Source: Alnus glutinosa (taxonomy: Eukaryota > Streptophyta > Magnoliopsida > Fagales > Betulaceae). From it: 64,000 bases of DNA. The first letter of the stretch is position 1; each line of letters starts with the position of its first letter. The position numbers and the translations under genes are program-made. The notes below the pieces were generated by a model. The model made no database searches. It saw nothing but the letters and a program-made list of their open reading frames with translations, and was not told the origin of the DNA. Location: assembly GCF_958979055.1 (NCBI RefSeq), contig NC_084895.1:1226001-1290000 (forward strand). Reading direction: 5' to 3'. This document shows positions 15,991 to 27,758 of this stretch, piece by piece.

Positions 15991-16778
15991 CAAAATATAT
16001 CAATAATAAATAACCACTCGCAATAGGACGAATCCTTGTAGGATAAGGCTATAGAGAGGGTGTCGAACCTCAAGGACTACAGGGGTATTGCTGTCAAGCT
16101 TTTCGAGATTAAATATAACTTAATTAAAAAGATGTTTGATTTGATTTTTGTTTTCTAAAATAAATACATAAATGTAAAAGAAACATAAATTTAAAGAGAG
16201 TAGGGATGAAATAAAGAATAGGGGGTTGATTTCAACACTCACCGCAAAACAATAGTCAATCATAAATTAACAAGGAAAATTCATATTATGCATGATATAG
16301 GGCTTGTCTCACTCTAGTAGTCAAGAAATTACCTTTAAAGAATAAGTATAATCCATCTTCGGTTGGCACGGACCATCCACCTAACTACTAAGATGCGGTA
16401 CGACCCATCTTTCCTAGGTATGGATTAGCTACGTCTTTAATAGGATACACACAATCAATGAAAAAGTATAACCCATCTTCGATTGGTACGAACTGTCTAC
16501 CTAAATTACACTAAACTAGGGTGTAGTACAATCCATATTCCCTAAGCATGGTCTAACCCTCTTAATCATATATCAATTAAAACTGTTGTATAACAATCAT
16601 TCACATAATCACAGAAAATATGAAGGATTGAGTTCAATCAATATAAAAGACTTTCTAAGACAAGATAAGAAATTCATAATGATTGAATATAAATATTAAG
16701 ACCAATTCTCACAGTTATACAACCATCATGCATATAGAAAATCTCAAATTAAAATACAATTAAACCATCGTTACTTGG

Positions 16779-18073
16779 TGTTAAGAATATTATATTATTC
16801 TAAGTTTATTATCTTTCCTAATAGGGTTTATTCCCTACCTTAATTACTCTAAGGTTTCTTGATTACTACTAATAGCCTCTTTATATATAGAGGTCTCTTG
16901 TAATATGTTATGACTACCCAACTCAATACAATGTAGTCCTTAATATATTTCCGCTCTCTCTCTCTCTCTTTCACATATATTCTCTATTTCATATATTTAT
17001 TTAACATGGTATCAGAACCACTTTCTTGTGGCCTTCAATGAAGTCATTGACATTTCCAGGTGTCCTTCATGTGTTCTACGACTATCTCATAATTCCAGTC
17101 GTCCACATGCCGCCTCCCGCCTTTAAAATTGCTATCGGTCTCTTCCACGCCTTCATCGCAGCCACATCTGGAACATCAATCCTAGAATCAAGTCTGCAAG
17201 GTATAGATCTGGTGATTTGGGGAAGATTTACCACTGACGACAGCCACACCTACCTCCACATGCTCCTCAATCACAATGCCCATGTTGTCATGTGCCGCCA
17301 TACTCGGCCAATGGCCTCCGTAACAGAACCAATCGACAAATCAGGAGACGCAAATTCTAGAGCCGCCGAGATCATCGTCATTAGACTTCTGACACTCCGC
17401 CACGCAACGAGCACAGCTTCGAGCCTTCTGGCCCAGGTGCCCACGCGCCGCCGTGTCTCAGCCAATTACATCCGTGGCCCTGCCAATCGGTAGATCAAAC
17501 ACTGTAGATTCCAGATCTGCCTCGATCTTCGCCATCAAAACTTCCACGCGCCATCTGAATTCTCTGGTTCTCTAATTCATGCGCCAATGCGCCGCCCTCC
17601 TGCCATGCGTGTTTACCACGCGCCTACTGTGTCTTTGTGCCTCGTCAACCCTAGCCACATCAACGCTTCTGACCCAAACCAAATTAGTCAACCCAGACAA
17701 CTGGGTTAGACCCAGGTCTCTTCATTCCGGATCACCAAAGAACCCGGCCCACACTTGTCAACCCGAACCAGCAAGTTAGACCCGGTTCCTCCACACATTT
17801 CTAATCGGTCCACATTTGTCAACCTAGCCGAGCGGGTTAGATCCGGTTCACTTAATTTTGGGTCAGACAATATTCAATGGTCCATGGGTTTTGGCTTATT
17901 TTGGTCCAATTAAACCTGTCCAATTTAGCCTATTTTATAAGGCTCCAATCTCAGGCCCAAATAATTCACTGCCACTAGTAGCCACCACCATTCGTTGCTG
18001 GCAGCCAGCAGCCGCCGTCCACCGCCCCCAGCAGACACTTTCCGGCCAAACCCCAGCTACTTTGCTGACAACA

Positions 18074-18134
<61 letters not shown>

Positions 18135-18413
18135 TACTTTCCCTTTCTTTTTCCCAAACATAAGGTTACACCTTGAGTTTAAGGGGAGATGTTAGAATAT
18201 TATATTATTCTAAGTTTATTATCTTTTCTAATAGGGTTTATTCCATACCTTAATTATTCTAGGGTTTCTTGATCACTACTCATAGCCTCTTTATATATAG
18301 AGGTCTCCTGTAATATGTTATGAATATACTACTCAATACAATGTAGTCCTTAATAATATTTCCGCTCTCTCACTCTTTCACATATATTCTCTATTTCATA
18401 TATTTATTTAACA
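16779..18413 (+). mobile_element. Non-autonomous Copia-like LTR element with both LTRs
   Basis: 5' LTR 16779-17006 and 3' LTR 18190-18413, both TGTT...AACA, about 225 bp. CTTGG flanks both ends (16774-16778 and 18414-18418), a 5-bp target duplication. TGGTATCAGAACC at 17007 is the initiator-Met-tRNA primer site; TTTAAGGGGAGA before 18190 is the polypurine tract. The 1.2-kb interior holds a GC-richer stretch and an (AAT)n microsatellite (about 18074-18134) but no gag or pol, so it depends on a relative for movement (TRIM/LARD type). The LTRs differ at roughly 5% of sites, so it inserted perhaps one to several million years ago. Structurally whole but non-coding. Confidence 0.88.
18074..18134 (+). 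repeat. (AAT)n microsatellite, about 20 units
   Basis: Uninterrupted AAT repeat inside the Copia-like element near its 3' LTR. It explains the poly-Asn and poly-Ile open frames seen here, which are not genes. Confidence 0.95.
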
Positions 18414-18720
18414 CTTGGAAAGAGTTACATCAACACCCTAGTACGAATTTAGTCGTTCATCGTTATGCCGGGATGACCTCCTGCCATATTCTTCTCTTCA
18501 ACTTGTCAAGCCTTAAAGAATAATTTTCTATCTAAAGCTAAGCACAAGCACACCTTCTCTTGAAGCTTAGTGGTCTATTTATAGAGACTGCTAAATATTG
18601 CAAAAAAACACTATCAACAACTATAGATCATCCTATCTTAATCCAAACAAATACAACTATATATGCTTCAAATTGCAAATTGCAATGACAGTAAGTAATA
18701 AAGAAAAGCAAAACAAAGAA

Positions 18721-20190
18721 AATTAACTTAATAAAAAAAAAATGCGGTTGTGGGCCTGTGGCCCACGTTGATAAGTCACATGACACACATTGTAACTATT
18801 CAAAAAAAAATTCTGAAGATTCAGATAAGTCAAAAAAATAGAAAGGAAAAAAAAAAAAAAAAGAAGAAGAAGAAGATAAAGAAAAAATCTGAAAAGTAAG
18901 ATAAGTCAACAAAACTGGAAAAAAGAAAAAAAAGAAAAAAGAAAAAAAAAATCTGAATAGGCAATGTTGAAAAGTCAGGATTAGTTAGAGAGAAAAAAAA
19001 AAAAAGATAAAAAAAAAGAAAAAACAAAAAGAAAAAGAAAAAACAAAAAAAAAAAAAAAATCTGAAAAAGCAATGTTGAAAGTCATGAACCACATATTTC
19101 ATCCCTTATCTCCCTTATCTTGAATGAAAAAAGCAAATGAAGAAAGTAGAAACTAAAAAGAGAACAGTTCGTTTCATCCACTCTCCCCGGTACTAGAAAA
19201 GAAAAAAAAAAAGAAAAAAAAAAGAAAGAAAGAAAGTAAAAGGCTTGCTGCTTAGTGCTTACGGTGCGAGAGATTGCCAGGGGCGAGGAGGAGGCACATA
19301 TGCTAGAGGCGCAGTTCTTGGCTTAATGACTTTTGATGATTAGTTTTTCTGTGTAGAAGTTCTAAAGTTTCTCCGGAGAGATATATGAATTTTTTATTTT
19401 TATTTTTCACAAAATTGTTCCGTTCGACCGTTCCTCTTCCTGAGCAAGTGAGCATTTAATGATTGTTGTTAGTTTTTTTTTTTTTTTTTGATAAAATTTT
19501 CTTTGACGTTTGGTTTTTCCATGTAAATGTAATTTTTTTTTTTTTCCTTTTGTTATCAGCCGGGGAGCGGGCTAGCAACAACATTATTTTTTTTTTCTTT
19601 TTAATGTAATTTTTTTTTTAAATATCTGTAAATAAAAAAAAAAAAAAAGACATTTAGGGGGGGCGGGCGCCCCTACCCGCCCCCTTTGTCTCCGTCACTG
19701 AGAAGAAAATAGAAATAACGAAGGGCCGAGTAGGGTTTTTAGAATTTTAGATTTTTAGCATGTCATGGCGGGTTCTCAGGGTTTTTAAAAACCCGACCCG
19801 ACCTGCACAGGTATATCATTTTTGGACTGTACCCGAAAAAAACAACTAAAACTCAAGATTTTAAGGGCGGGGCGGGGCATGAGGGTTGGGGTGGATTCGC
19901 GGGTATTTGATCACCCCAACTGAAGATCAAGATGCTCTCTATTTTAAAAAAAGAAAAAAAAAAAAAAAAAGATCAAGATGCTCTAAGGTTTTAGGAGGGG
20001 AGTATAATATCGAAAATGAAAAGGACTTGAAATGACTTGTTTTATAATAAAAACTTAATTGCAGATTCAGATGGCTTATGATTGAGAAGGACATTCCACA
20101 GAGTTTCGTGTACAAATTGGGGGTCCTCTTGGGGAGTGCAAATGTTGTGCACCGGTTATGCAACAATCACTCCCCGTTCATATATATCAC
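18721..20190. other. Low-complexity intergenic DNA before UGT1
   Basis: 18740-19090 is A-rich sequence with a degenerate repeated motif (TCTGAAAAG...AAGTCA, about four times). 19440-19660 has long A and T runs, and 19660-19900 has GC-rich bursts (GGGGGGGCGGGCGCCCC, GGGCGGGGCGGGGC). Phe-rich frames on the opposite strand are shadows of the A runs. 20060-20190 is the UGT1 upstream region, with the TTTCGTGTACAAATT motif shared by the other UGTs. No gene seen. Confidence 0.55.
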
Positions 20191-20200
20191 TATATAAGTA
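20191..20200 (+). promoter_or_regulatory. TATA box of UGT1
   Basis: TATATAAGTA lies 65-74 bp before the start codon. The same TATATAAGTACT context occurs at matching distance before UGT2, and a CATATAAGTG variant before UGT5, which supports it. Confidence 0.7.
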
Positions 20201-20264
20201 CTCAAACACGTAGAGAGAAAGAGATAGAGATTCATATCTCTCGAAGTTGTAAAAGCAGGAATAT

Positions 20265-21813
20265 ATGGAGATGGAAGGGACTGTCTGCAGAGGTCATTGT
20301 TTGGTCTTAACCTATCCATCCCAAGGCCACATCAATACTATGATGCAATTCTCCAAACCTTTGGATCACAAAGGAGTAAAAGTTACACTCGTTATTACCA
20401 ACTTCATCTCCAAGACCATGCACAAAGAAGCCAGCTCCAATATTGCGCTCGAGACGATCTCCGACGGCTATGATGAAGGCGGGATAGCAGAAGCAGAGAG
20501 CACCCACGGTTATTTGGATCGCTTTCGTCGAGTCGGGTCGCAAACTCTGACTCAGCTTATTGAAAAGCTTTCTAGTTCAGGTGGTCCTGTTGATTGTGTT
20601 GTTTATGATCTTTCCTTGCCTTGGGCTCTGGACATAGCTAAAAAGTTTGGTTTAGTCGGTGCTGTGCTTTTCACTCAATCTTGTGCTGTTGATAATATAT
20701 ACTACCATGTCCACAAAGGAGTACTCAAAGTCCCCCTTTCAGAGACTGAAATTTTGCTTCCTGGGTTGCCGCCACTCCAACCTCAGGATATGCCGTCCTT
20801 CATTTATGATTTCGGATCCGACCCGGCTTACTATGACACGCTTGTGGGTCAATTCCACAACTTTGATAAAGCTGATTGGGTCCTTGTTAACACATTTTAT
20901 GAGTTGGAGCAAGAGGTAAAGGGCTTGAAGTCGAGTCGTCGACTATTCCTTGCCTCCACAGTTTTTTCGCTTTTTTATTTTTTTGTTTGGTTGGGAGGGA
21001 GGACATTGAAAAGCTTAATGATATTGTTTGATTTTGATTCCATGTGATTTTATGCTAGTAACAGTTGATTGTTGATAAACTATTTTGTAGGTGGTAGATT
21101 GGATGGCAAAGATGTGGCCATTGAGGACAATAGGACCAACTATCCCATCAATGTTCCTGGACAAGCGAATGGAAGATGACAAAGAATATGGTTTGAGCAT
21201 CTTCAAACCGAACACTGATGCTTGCATGAAATGGTTAAATGATCGTCCAAAGGGGTCGGTTGTTTATGTTTCGTTCGGGAGTGTGGCCACTCTTAAAGTT
21301 GAGCAAATGGAAGAAATAGCTTGGGGATTGAGAATGAGCAACGGATGCTTCTTGTGGGTTGTCAGGGCATCAAAAGAGGCAAAGCTTCCCAAAAACTTTG
21401 TGGAGGAGACGTCTGAGAAGGGATTGGTGGACCGTTGGTGTCCTCAGCTGGAGGTCTTAACTCACGAGGCAGTGGGATGCTTTGTTACACATTATGGGTG
21501 GAACTCTACTTTGGAGGCTCTTAGCTCCGGTGTGCCGATGGTCGTAGTCCCACATTGGTCAGATCAGAGCACGAATGCAAAGCATATTATGGACATTTGG
21601 AAGATGGGACTGAAAGTTCCGGTGGATGAGAAACGGTTAGTCAAGCAAGAAGCAATAGAACATTGCATACGGGAAATAATTGAGGGAGAGAGAGGGGAAG
21701 AGATAAAGAAAAATGCCTTAAAATGGAGGAAATTGGCGAGAGAAGCTGTTGACGAGGGTGGAAGTTCTGATAAAAATATTGAAGAATTTGTAGCAAAATT
21801 GGTTCACTCCTAA
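20265..21813 (+). CDS. UDP-glycosyltransferase, UGT74 type (UGT1), 457 aa
   Basis: Family 1 glycosyltransferase, expected to move glucose from UDP-glucose to a small acceptor in the cytosol. Exon 1 20265-20915 (217 codons), intron 20916-21090 (GT-AG, phase 0), exon 2 21091-21813. Catalytic His22 lies in YPSQGHIN and its partner Asp115 in VVYD. The PSPG box spans about 333-376 (WCPQLEVLTHEAVGCF to WSDQ), with the closing Gln typical of glucose donors. Two residues differ from every intact paralogue here: GHINP is GHINT (Thr25), and THCGWNS is THYGWNS (Tyr352). Its TLTQLIEKL stretch and MEME start make it closest to UGT2 and UGT5. Stands alone, outside the duplicated three-gene blocks. UGT74 members act on salicylate, auxins and other carboxylic acids; the substrate here is unknown. 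Confidence 0.9.
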
Positions 21814-22019
21814 GCTCTAGACACAACTTCACGTCCATTTCCAAAGTTGTGTTGTAAGTACTGCTGAATGGTTATGTAATGATTTCGGCTTAATTATGAC
21901 AAATGCCATTTTATGTAATAACAACTGCAGAATGGTTCAAATTCTATCTGCTTTGGCATGTTTGCTTTTCGATAAACTTCTATCTGTGCTGTGAACAAAC
22001 TTTAATTTGGCTTCTGTTG
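21814..22019. other. UGT1 3' flank
   Basis: Starts with GCTCTAGACACAA, a 3' sequence shared by UGT2, UGT3, UGT5 and UGT6, so the UGT 3' untranslated region is conserved across the cluster. No other feature. Confidence 0.5.
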
Positions 22020-23060
22020 CAGAGCTGCCGCTTCTGCAGTTGATTTTTTGTCTTCACTCAAGCAAGTTTCAATTGTCTTCCTTCTTTTTGTATTATTTTA
22101 CAATTTCACAAACACATGCATGTACGTACGTCATCATACTTATTTTGGTTTCTTTAAAGTTTTAAAGATTTGTATTTCATTAATTTAAAATTTAATCGAT
22201 CAATTGTTCATGGATATATATATATATATATATGATAAACTATTTCTGAACACGTCAGTGATGATGAAAACGTTGATGTCGATCCTATTGTCCTGCTTAA
22301 TTTCAACCATTTGTTAATAATCCTTCTTTAATAATGTGTTATATATTTGACAGATAGATCTTTGTTACCTTGTTAATTGCACAAATTATTTTGGAATTCT
22401 TGATTTTTCATCACTTTTACAATCATACCCATAAACTTTAATAAATATTAATTTAGTATATTCATCTTTCAATTTCACTATTTCTTTATAATTTTTCGTT
22501 AAATTCTAACTGAGGGTGTCAAAATTCTTAAAATATAGTACCCTTATCTATTTTAGTAAAAAAAAAAAAATAGAGTAAAAATAATTGCACTGATTGAAGT
22601 GTTGGTCAAGATTTAACAAAATTTACAAAAATATTCATGATTTAATCTTTGAAAAAAAATTATATATATATATATATATTAAAAATGATATTTTAAGAAT
22701 TTTGACCAAATTTGGCGAAAAATCTTAATAAATGAGTGACATTGAAAAATTAAAATATAAATACTTTAAATTGACACTTTTTAAAATTTAATTTCATTAA
22801 AAAATAATTAAAAATAAGGGCCACAATTATTTTCGTCCAATTAACCGGAGTCGGTTTCTATGTGTTTTGTTTTACAAATCAGAACTACATGCGTGTATAC
22901 ATGAGAACGTGGGAACATGTGAAAATCGTATTTAATGAGATTTTTTAAAAAAAAATAAAAAATAAAAATTGAGTAATTTCTTTATTGTTATTGTTTTGTA
23001 CATATGAAAAACCGAAAGCATTGTTTTACAAGCTACACGTGAAAATGTTTTTAATAGAAA
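22020..23060 (+). repeat. Direct duplication, unit A
   Basis: About 1 kb that recurs at 23785-24960. Shared landmarks are CACATGCATGTACGTACGTC, ATTTAATCGATCAATTGTTC, a TA run, CTGAACACGTCAGTGATGAT, AACCGGAGTCGGTTTC and ACATGAGAACGTGGGAA. It includes a foldback-like segment (about 22390-22800) also seen near 24110-24610, 41400-41640 and 61910-62220. No coding sequence. Confidence 0.8.
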
Positions 23061-23299
23061 CTTAAAATATCTACACGTGAAAAATGAAAATGCTATATAT
23101 GCCTTACAACTTACAAGGATTTTTGTTTTTTTTTTGCTCGCAAATAGACTTGACTAAAGATAGACAGAAGAATTAATCTTAAAGTGATGTTACTTTTCAC
23201 ACGCATTTTACATCGGTGGACAAAGGTGAAGGTAGCAAGGGGCTCCCCAAGGTTTTCCCCCTTAAAAAATACTATTATTTTTTTAAAAAAAAAATTATT

Positions 23300-23775
23300 T
23301 TAGGAGAATGACAAAAAAGTAGTTTAATTGAAACAAATTGATAGTTTGATGAGTTTAAGTGTCACATATACCAATTCGTAAGACTATAAAAAGACGATTA
23401 GTTAATAGGCGAAAATATTTTTGACCTTAATAACAATGAACATAAAGTGCACGAATTGTACACGGATTCGATCTTGTTGTGCCCTTCTCACATTAGAAAA
23501 TGATAAAATAAAAATAAAAACAAAAAAAAATAATTACTTAATTCTTATATAACCATCACTCACATGGAGTGGGCTCATATAGTCGTATGTCCTGCCCATA
23601 GAAGTAATTGTTGTATACCAACCCTCTTACATTATTACTTCGAATTTGCAATGCTGTCTTTATCGTAACATGGACAAAATAAAGTCACTTAACAACTGCT
23701 CGTTTTGACTTTGTTTAAATCAAAAAAAGTGTCCACCTACTTCTCATATTTATCGAAAGATTTGACTACAAGATT
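23300..23775 (-). promoter_or_regulatory. Orphan UGT-type upstream segment, copy 1
   Basis: Contains TGCACGAATTGTACACGGATTC, and then GAATTTGCAATGCTGTCTTT, GTGGACAAAATAAAG and AAAGATTTGACTAC. The same order of motifs is found at 27040-27240 and 52185-52385. The first motif resembles the upstream region of UGT4 and UGT7 (inverse of TTGTACATGAATTATGTGTTTG). No UGT coding sequence follows on the minus strand, so this looks like the promoter of a lost copy. It is interrupted by AT-rich DNA at 23500-23570. Confidence 0.5.
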
Positions 23776-23784
23776 CTATTGTAG

Positions 23785-24383
23785 CTAGAGCTGTTGCTTC
23801 TGCACTTAAGTTTTTGTCTTCCTTCTTTTTATATTATTTCACAATTTGACAAACACATGCATGTACGTACGTCATCATACTTATTTTAGTTTCTTTAAAG
23901 TTTTAAAGATTTGTATTTCATTAATTTAAAATTTAATCGATCAATTGTTCATGGATATATATATATATATATGATAAACTACTTCTGAACACGTCAGTGA
24001 TGATGAAAACGTTGATGTCCTATTGTCCTGCTTAATTTCAACCATTTGTTAATAATCCTTCTTTAATAATGTGTTATATAATCCTTCTTTGTTACCTTGT
24101 TATTCTTGATTTTCATTACTTTTATAATCATACCCATAAACTTAAATAAATGTTAATTTAGTGTATTAATTTTTCAATTTTTTTCAATTTTACTATTTCT
24201 ATATAATTTTTCATTAAATTTTAACAGAGGTGTCGAAATTTCTAAAATACCCCTTATCTTTTTTAGGAAAAAAAAATGAAAAAAATTATAATGATTTAGG
24301 TGCTGGTCACAATTTAACAAAATTTGCAAAAATACTCATGCCTAAATCTTTGCAAAAAAAATAATTATATATATATTAAATGT

Positions 24384-24461
<78 letters not shown>

Positions 24462-24960
24462 AGAAAATAATATTTTGAAAATTTTGATAGAATTTAACGA
24501 AAAATCCTAACGAATAAGTGAAATTGAAAAATTAAAAAATAAATACCTTAAATTAACACTTTTAAGAGTTTAGTTTGATTGCAAAAATAAATAAAAATAG
24601 GACAAATATTTCTTACAAATCAATTTGGAAGAAATTTTTTGCAAACATATATAAAATTAACATATATTTCGTGACATGAAAAACACAATATTTGTAGAAA
24701 AATTCAATCCTTAAAAAAAAAAAAAAAAGGGTCACAATTATTTTCGTCCGTCCAATTAACCGGAGTCGGTTTCTATGTGTTTTGTTTTACAAATCAGAAC
24801 TACACGCGTGTATACATGAGAACGTGGGAAAACGTGAAAATCGTATTTAATGAGATTTTTTCTAAAAAATAAAAGAAAAAAAATAAGAGAGTAATTTCTT
24901 TATTGTTATACTTTTGTACATATGAAAAACCGAAATTATTTTTTTACAAGCACTAAAATT
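23785..24960 (+). repeat. Direct duplication, unit B
   Basis: Second copy of the 22020-23060 unit, in the same orientation, separated by about 700 bp. It differs by indels, an expanded TA run and an extra stretch around 24600-24720. Confidence 0.8.
24386..24456. repeat. (TA)n microsatellite, about 70 bp
   Basis: Uninterrupted TA repeat inside duplication unit B; the matching place in unit A (about 22660-22680) has only about ten units. Confidence 0.95.
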
Positions 24961-25094
24961 GGGTTTGTATGAATATTTTTATTAGAAACTTAACTAGACA
25001 TTTTGTAGACAATCGAACCAGAAGATTGCTCCTTCATGGCTCGAGTAAGGGTGGCTTATATCCTTGGCCCCAAATAAGCTAATGTCCTCTAATT

Positions 25095-26060
25095 AATCTT
25101 TCCATGCTTGTTGGCGAGCAAGTTTTGGTTAGATCAATGGCATCATCGTTTTAGTCATCATGTCCTTAGAATCGTTTATCTTGTTATCTTTGGTCACCAC
25201 CTTCCCGTCTCTTCAAATAAGTCTACGATAATGTGTTCCTCTTGTCAACAAGGCAAATCTCACTGCTTCCATTTTGTGTTAAAATATTTTCAAAATTAAT
25301 ATGTATATATATTTATTTTGTGTCTTGCGAATGTTTTAAAAAGAATGTGTTAAAAAGTATTAAATGAATATTGTCTCACATGGGAAAAAGAAAAAGTTTA
25401 GTTGTCATTTATAAGGCTCAACATATTTTAAGTATTTTAAGTAATGCTTGAGTGTATACTTGTATGTGTATACTCTAGTACGATGCAAAGTCTCTGTTAG
25501 TCTCTTGTTATAATAGAAAAATCTGAAAATGTTTTGGTTTAATTTTTTTTTTGTGCAAAACACAATTAAACAAACAGATGATTCTGGGCTCTATTGTATC
25601 ATGGAGAAATATTTGCTGTAACCCTTTGCATACATTTTTTGTGGGAGCAAATAATTTCTTAAGAAAAGTAACGTTGTAACGTGCCTTACGAACATTTCGA
25701 TTTTCTGCTTTCGTTTACTTTTTCTAACATTTTGAGGGTTTTTTCTTTCAATTTCTAATGGTCCCTTACTATCCAATATAATAATATTCAATTCTAGTTA
25801 GGTGTAGTTGATGACTTTAGTCGTTACTCTTGATTGTTTCCCTCAATGTTCAAATCTGACATTTCTCCCATGTTTTCACATATTAAACTACTTGTTAAAA
25901 ATTATTTCAATTGTCGGATCAAAAGTGTACAAACTCATAGGGGAGGAGAGTTTATTTCTCTCCAACATATATTTGCTACCTATGGCATCTCATATCGTCA
26001 ATTGTGTCATCATGTTTACCATCAAAATAGGAATGTTGAAAGGAAGCATTAATTTTAATT
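25095..26060 (+). mobile_element. Copia pol fragment (gag-pre-integrase and integrase)
   Basis: Two plus-strand pieces of a Ty1/Copia polyprotein. 25108-25290 encodes the zinc-binding lead into integrase (WHHRFSHHVLR, CSSCQQGKSH). 25800-26050 encodes part of the integrase core (VDDFSRYSWLFP-like start, QTHRGGEFISLQHIFATYG, YHQNRNVERKH). The middle is replaced by an LTR-like insert at about 25348-25729. No LTRs of the host element are recognised. An old, broken fossil. Confidence 0.8.
25348..25729 (+). mobile_element. Probable solo LTR nested in the Copia fragment
   Basis: Starts TGTTAAAAAGTATTAAATG followed by TTGTCTCACATGGG, a common opening of plant Copia LTRs, and may end at TTTCTAACA. 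It separates two parts of one integrase region, which fits a nested insertion. No clear 5-bp target duplication was found, so its ends are uncertain. Confidence 0.45.
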
Positions 26061-26540
26061 ACATTTTTATCTTTTTTTTTTTTTTTTTTTTTTTTTTAAT
26101 AGCTTACAAATGGACTTGACCAAAGATAAACGGAAGAATTAATTTTAAAATAATATTATTCTTCATACACATTTTATATCAACGGACATAACACGTTTAA
26201 AGTATTTTTAATTTCAACCACTTAAAACACGTGACATAAAATAGTATGAAATAGGTACAATAAATGAGTATAAAAAAAAATAAAAAATAAAAAACGTTAA
26301 TTAAAACTTAAAAGCTCATATATAAAAGCCGACAACAGATTTTTTAACTTTCTACAAACCCAATGAATACTTTAATAAACATGAAAAACATATGGACTTT
26401 TTCTTTTTTCTTTATATATATATATATAACCCATTTAATTATTAAATTCACATTCCTATATATACCTTCCTTAGTTCCTTGTGTAAATTTAGTCGTAAAG
26501 AAAAGGAGAGAAGGTTTCCTAACGACACTCGACTAACGTT
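26061..26540. other. AT-rich spacer left of UGT block 1
   Basis: No gene. T run at 26077-26098 and a (TA)n run near 26415. Confidence 0.45.
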
Positions 26541-27019
26541 AAATCAAGAAATAATATGTGCTTCTCACATGCTAATAACACATGTCACTTTTATATGTGG
26601 GTTATAAAAAATTTCATACAAACCAGTTTATAAGAAATTTATGTTCAAAGTTAAATATACTATGACCTTCGCAACTGACGGTCACTTTTTATAAAACTCC
26701 ACAAATTAATTGATGTGACATTTAGATTTATTAAATTATCATTTTGTTACAATTAAATTATTGTTTTGCTATTTTTAAAAAATAGCCCTATTACTTTTTA
26801 TACTAATAAAATAAAATAAAATCAAAATCAAAATTTCATGCAAATTACTTCTATATTAATTGAACCTTATTCTATGTATTTTAGTCTTTATTCAAAAAAA
26901 AAAAAATTTAAAAGAATAACAGAAAAATAGTTTAATTAAAATAAATTGATAATTTGATGAGCCTAATTGTCACATCTACCGATTCATAAAACTTTATAAA
27001 AAAACGGCCTTTATTAAGG

Positions 27020-27245
27020 GCCAAAATATATTAAAAACAATGATCATAAAGTTGACAAATTATACACGAATTCTGTGTTTGTTGTGGCCTTCTCACGGTA
27101 GTACTTTGAATTTGCAATGCTGTCTTTATCGTAACGTGGACAAAATAAAGTAACTTAACAACTGCTCATTCTGACTTTGGCTAAATCAAAAAATTGTTCA
27201 CCTAACTTTCATATTTATAGAAAGATTTGACTACCAAGTTCTTTG
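27020..27245 (-). promoter_or_regulatory. Orphan UGT-type upstream segment, copy 2
   Basis: TTATACACGAATTCTGTGTTTG, then TTTGAATTTGCAATGCTG, GTGGACAAAATAAAG and AAAGATTTGACTACC. This resembles the upstream region of UGT4 (40225-40270, TTGTACATGAATTATGTGTTTG) but sits just past the 3' end of UGT2 on the minus strand with no coding sequence to drive. Probably left from a lost UGT copy. Confidence 0.5.
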
Positions 27246-27758
27246 AGAAGTTATCTTTTTATATTTTTTATCCATTGTTTTTTTTTAAAAAAAAAAAAAA
27301 TTATTAGATATGTAGAACCTACAAGAACTTACATGTAAGTCCTCTAATTAAATTCAATAATTAATTTAGAAAAAAAAAATCTATAAGAAATGTACAAAAA
27401 AAAAAAAATGTACTCTTTAAAGCTTTACATGTAATTTAAATAATTTTAAAATACAAACAAATTTATTAAATTAAAGTAATTAAATCCCACAATTTAAAGT
27501 AATCAAATCATCATTTATCCTGAAGCGTTCTTATCCTCATCACTTCACCAGTTTTTGGATAATTTTCGAAAGACAATACAAAAGTATGACAATATTTTAT
27601 TCTTTTATCCAAATATCAGTTGATCGAGAACTTTCTGGAGGCTAAGAGCAAATATATGCAAGTATCAAATGCAATAATTGAACAAGAAGCAATTAAAGAT
27701 AGGATTTGAACCATTCCACAAGTTATTAGGAAATGGACATGAAACTTGTGTCTAGAGC

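Larger units (their letters stand above)
15990..18720 (-). repeat. Older LTR-like repeat interrupted by a younger Copia-like element
   Basis: The segments 15990-16778 and 18414-18720 flank a younger insertion and look like one former unit. Its left half contains two direct repeats of a unit around AAGTATAATCCATCTTCGGTTGG and AAGTATAACCCATCTTCGATTGG (about 16345 and 16464). The right half has a minus-strand TATA-like sequence (inverse of GTCTATTTATAGAGAC, near 18571). This suggests a minus-strand LTR or leader region. The family is not certain; broken and old. Confidence 0.4.

Noticed and set aside
17026-17493. 155-codon open frame in the Copia-like element
   Set aside because: No gag, protease or pol motif; a GC-rich stretch with open frames on both strands, typical of chance in a non-coding interior.
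17858-18163. Open frame ending in 20 Asn codons
   Set aside because: Produced by the (AAT)n microsatellite; no domain.
18830-19102. Phe-rich 90-codon frame on the minus strand
   Set aside because: A reading of A-rich low-complexity DNA; not a protein gene.
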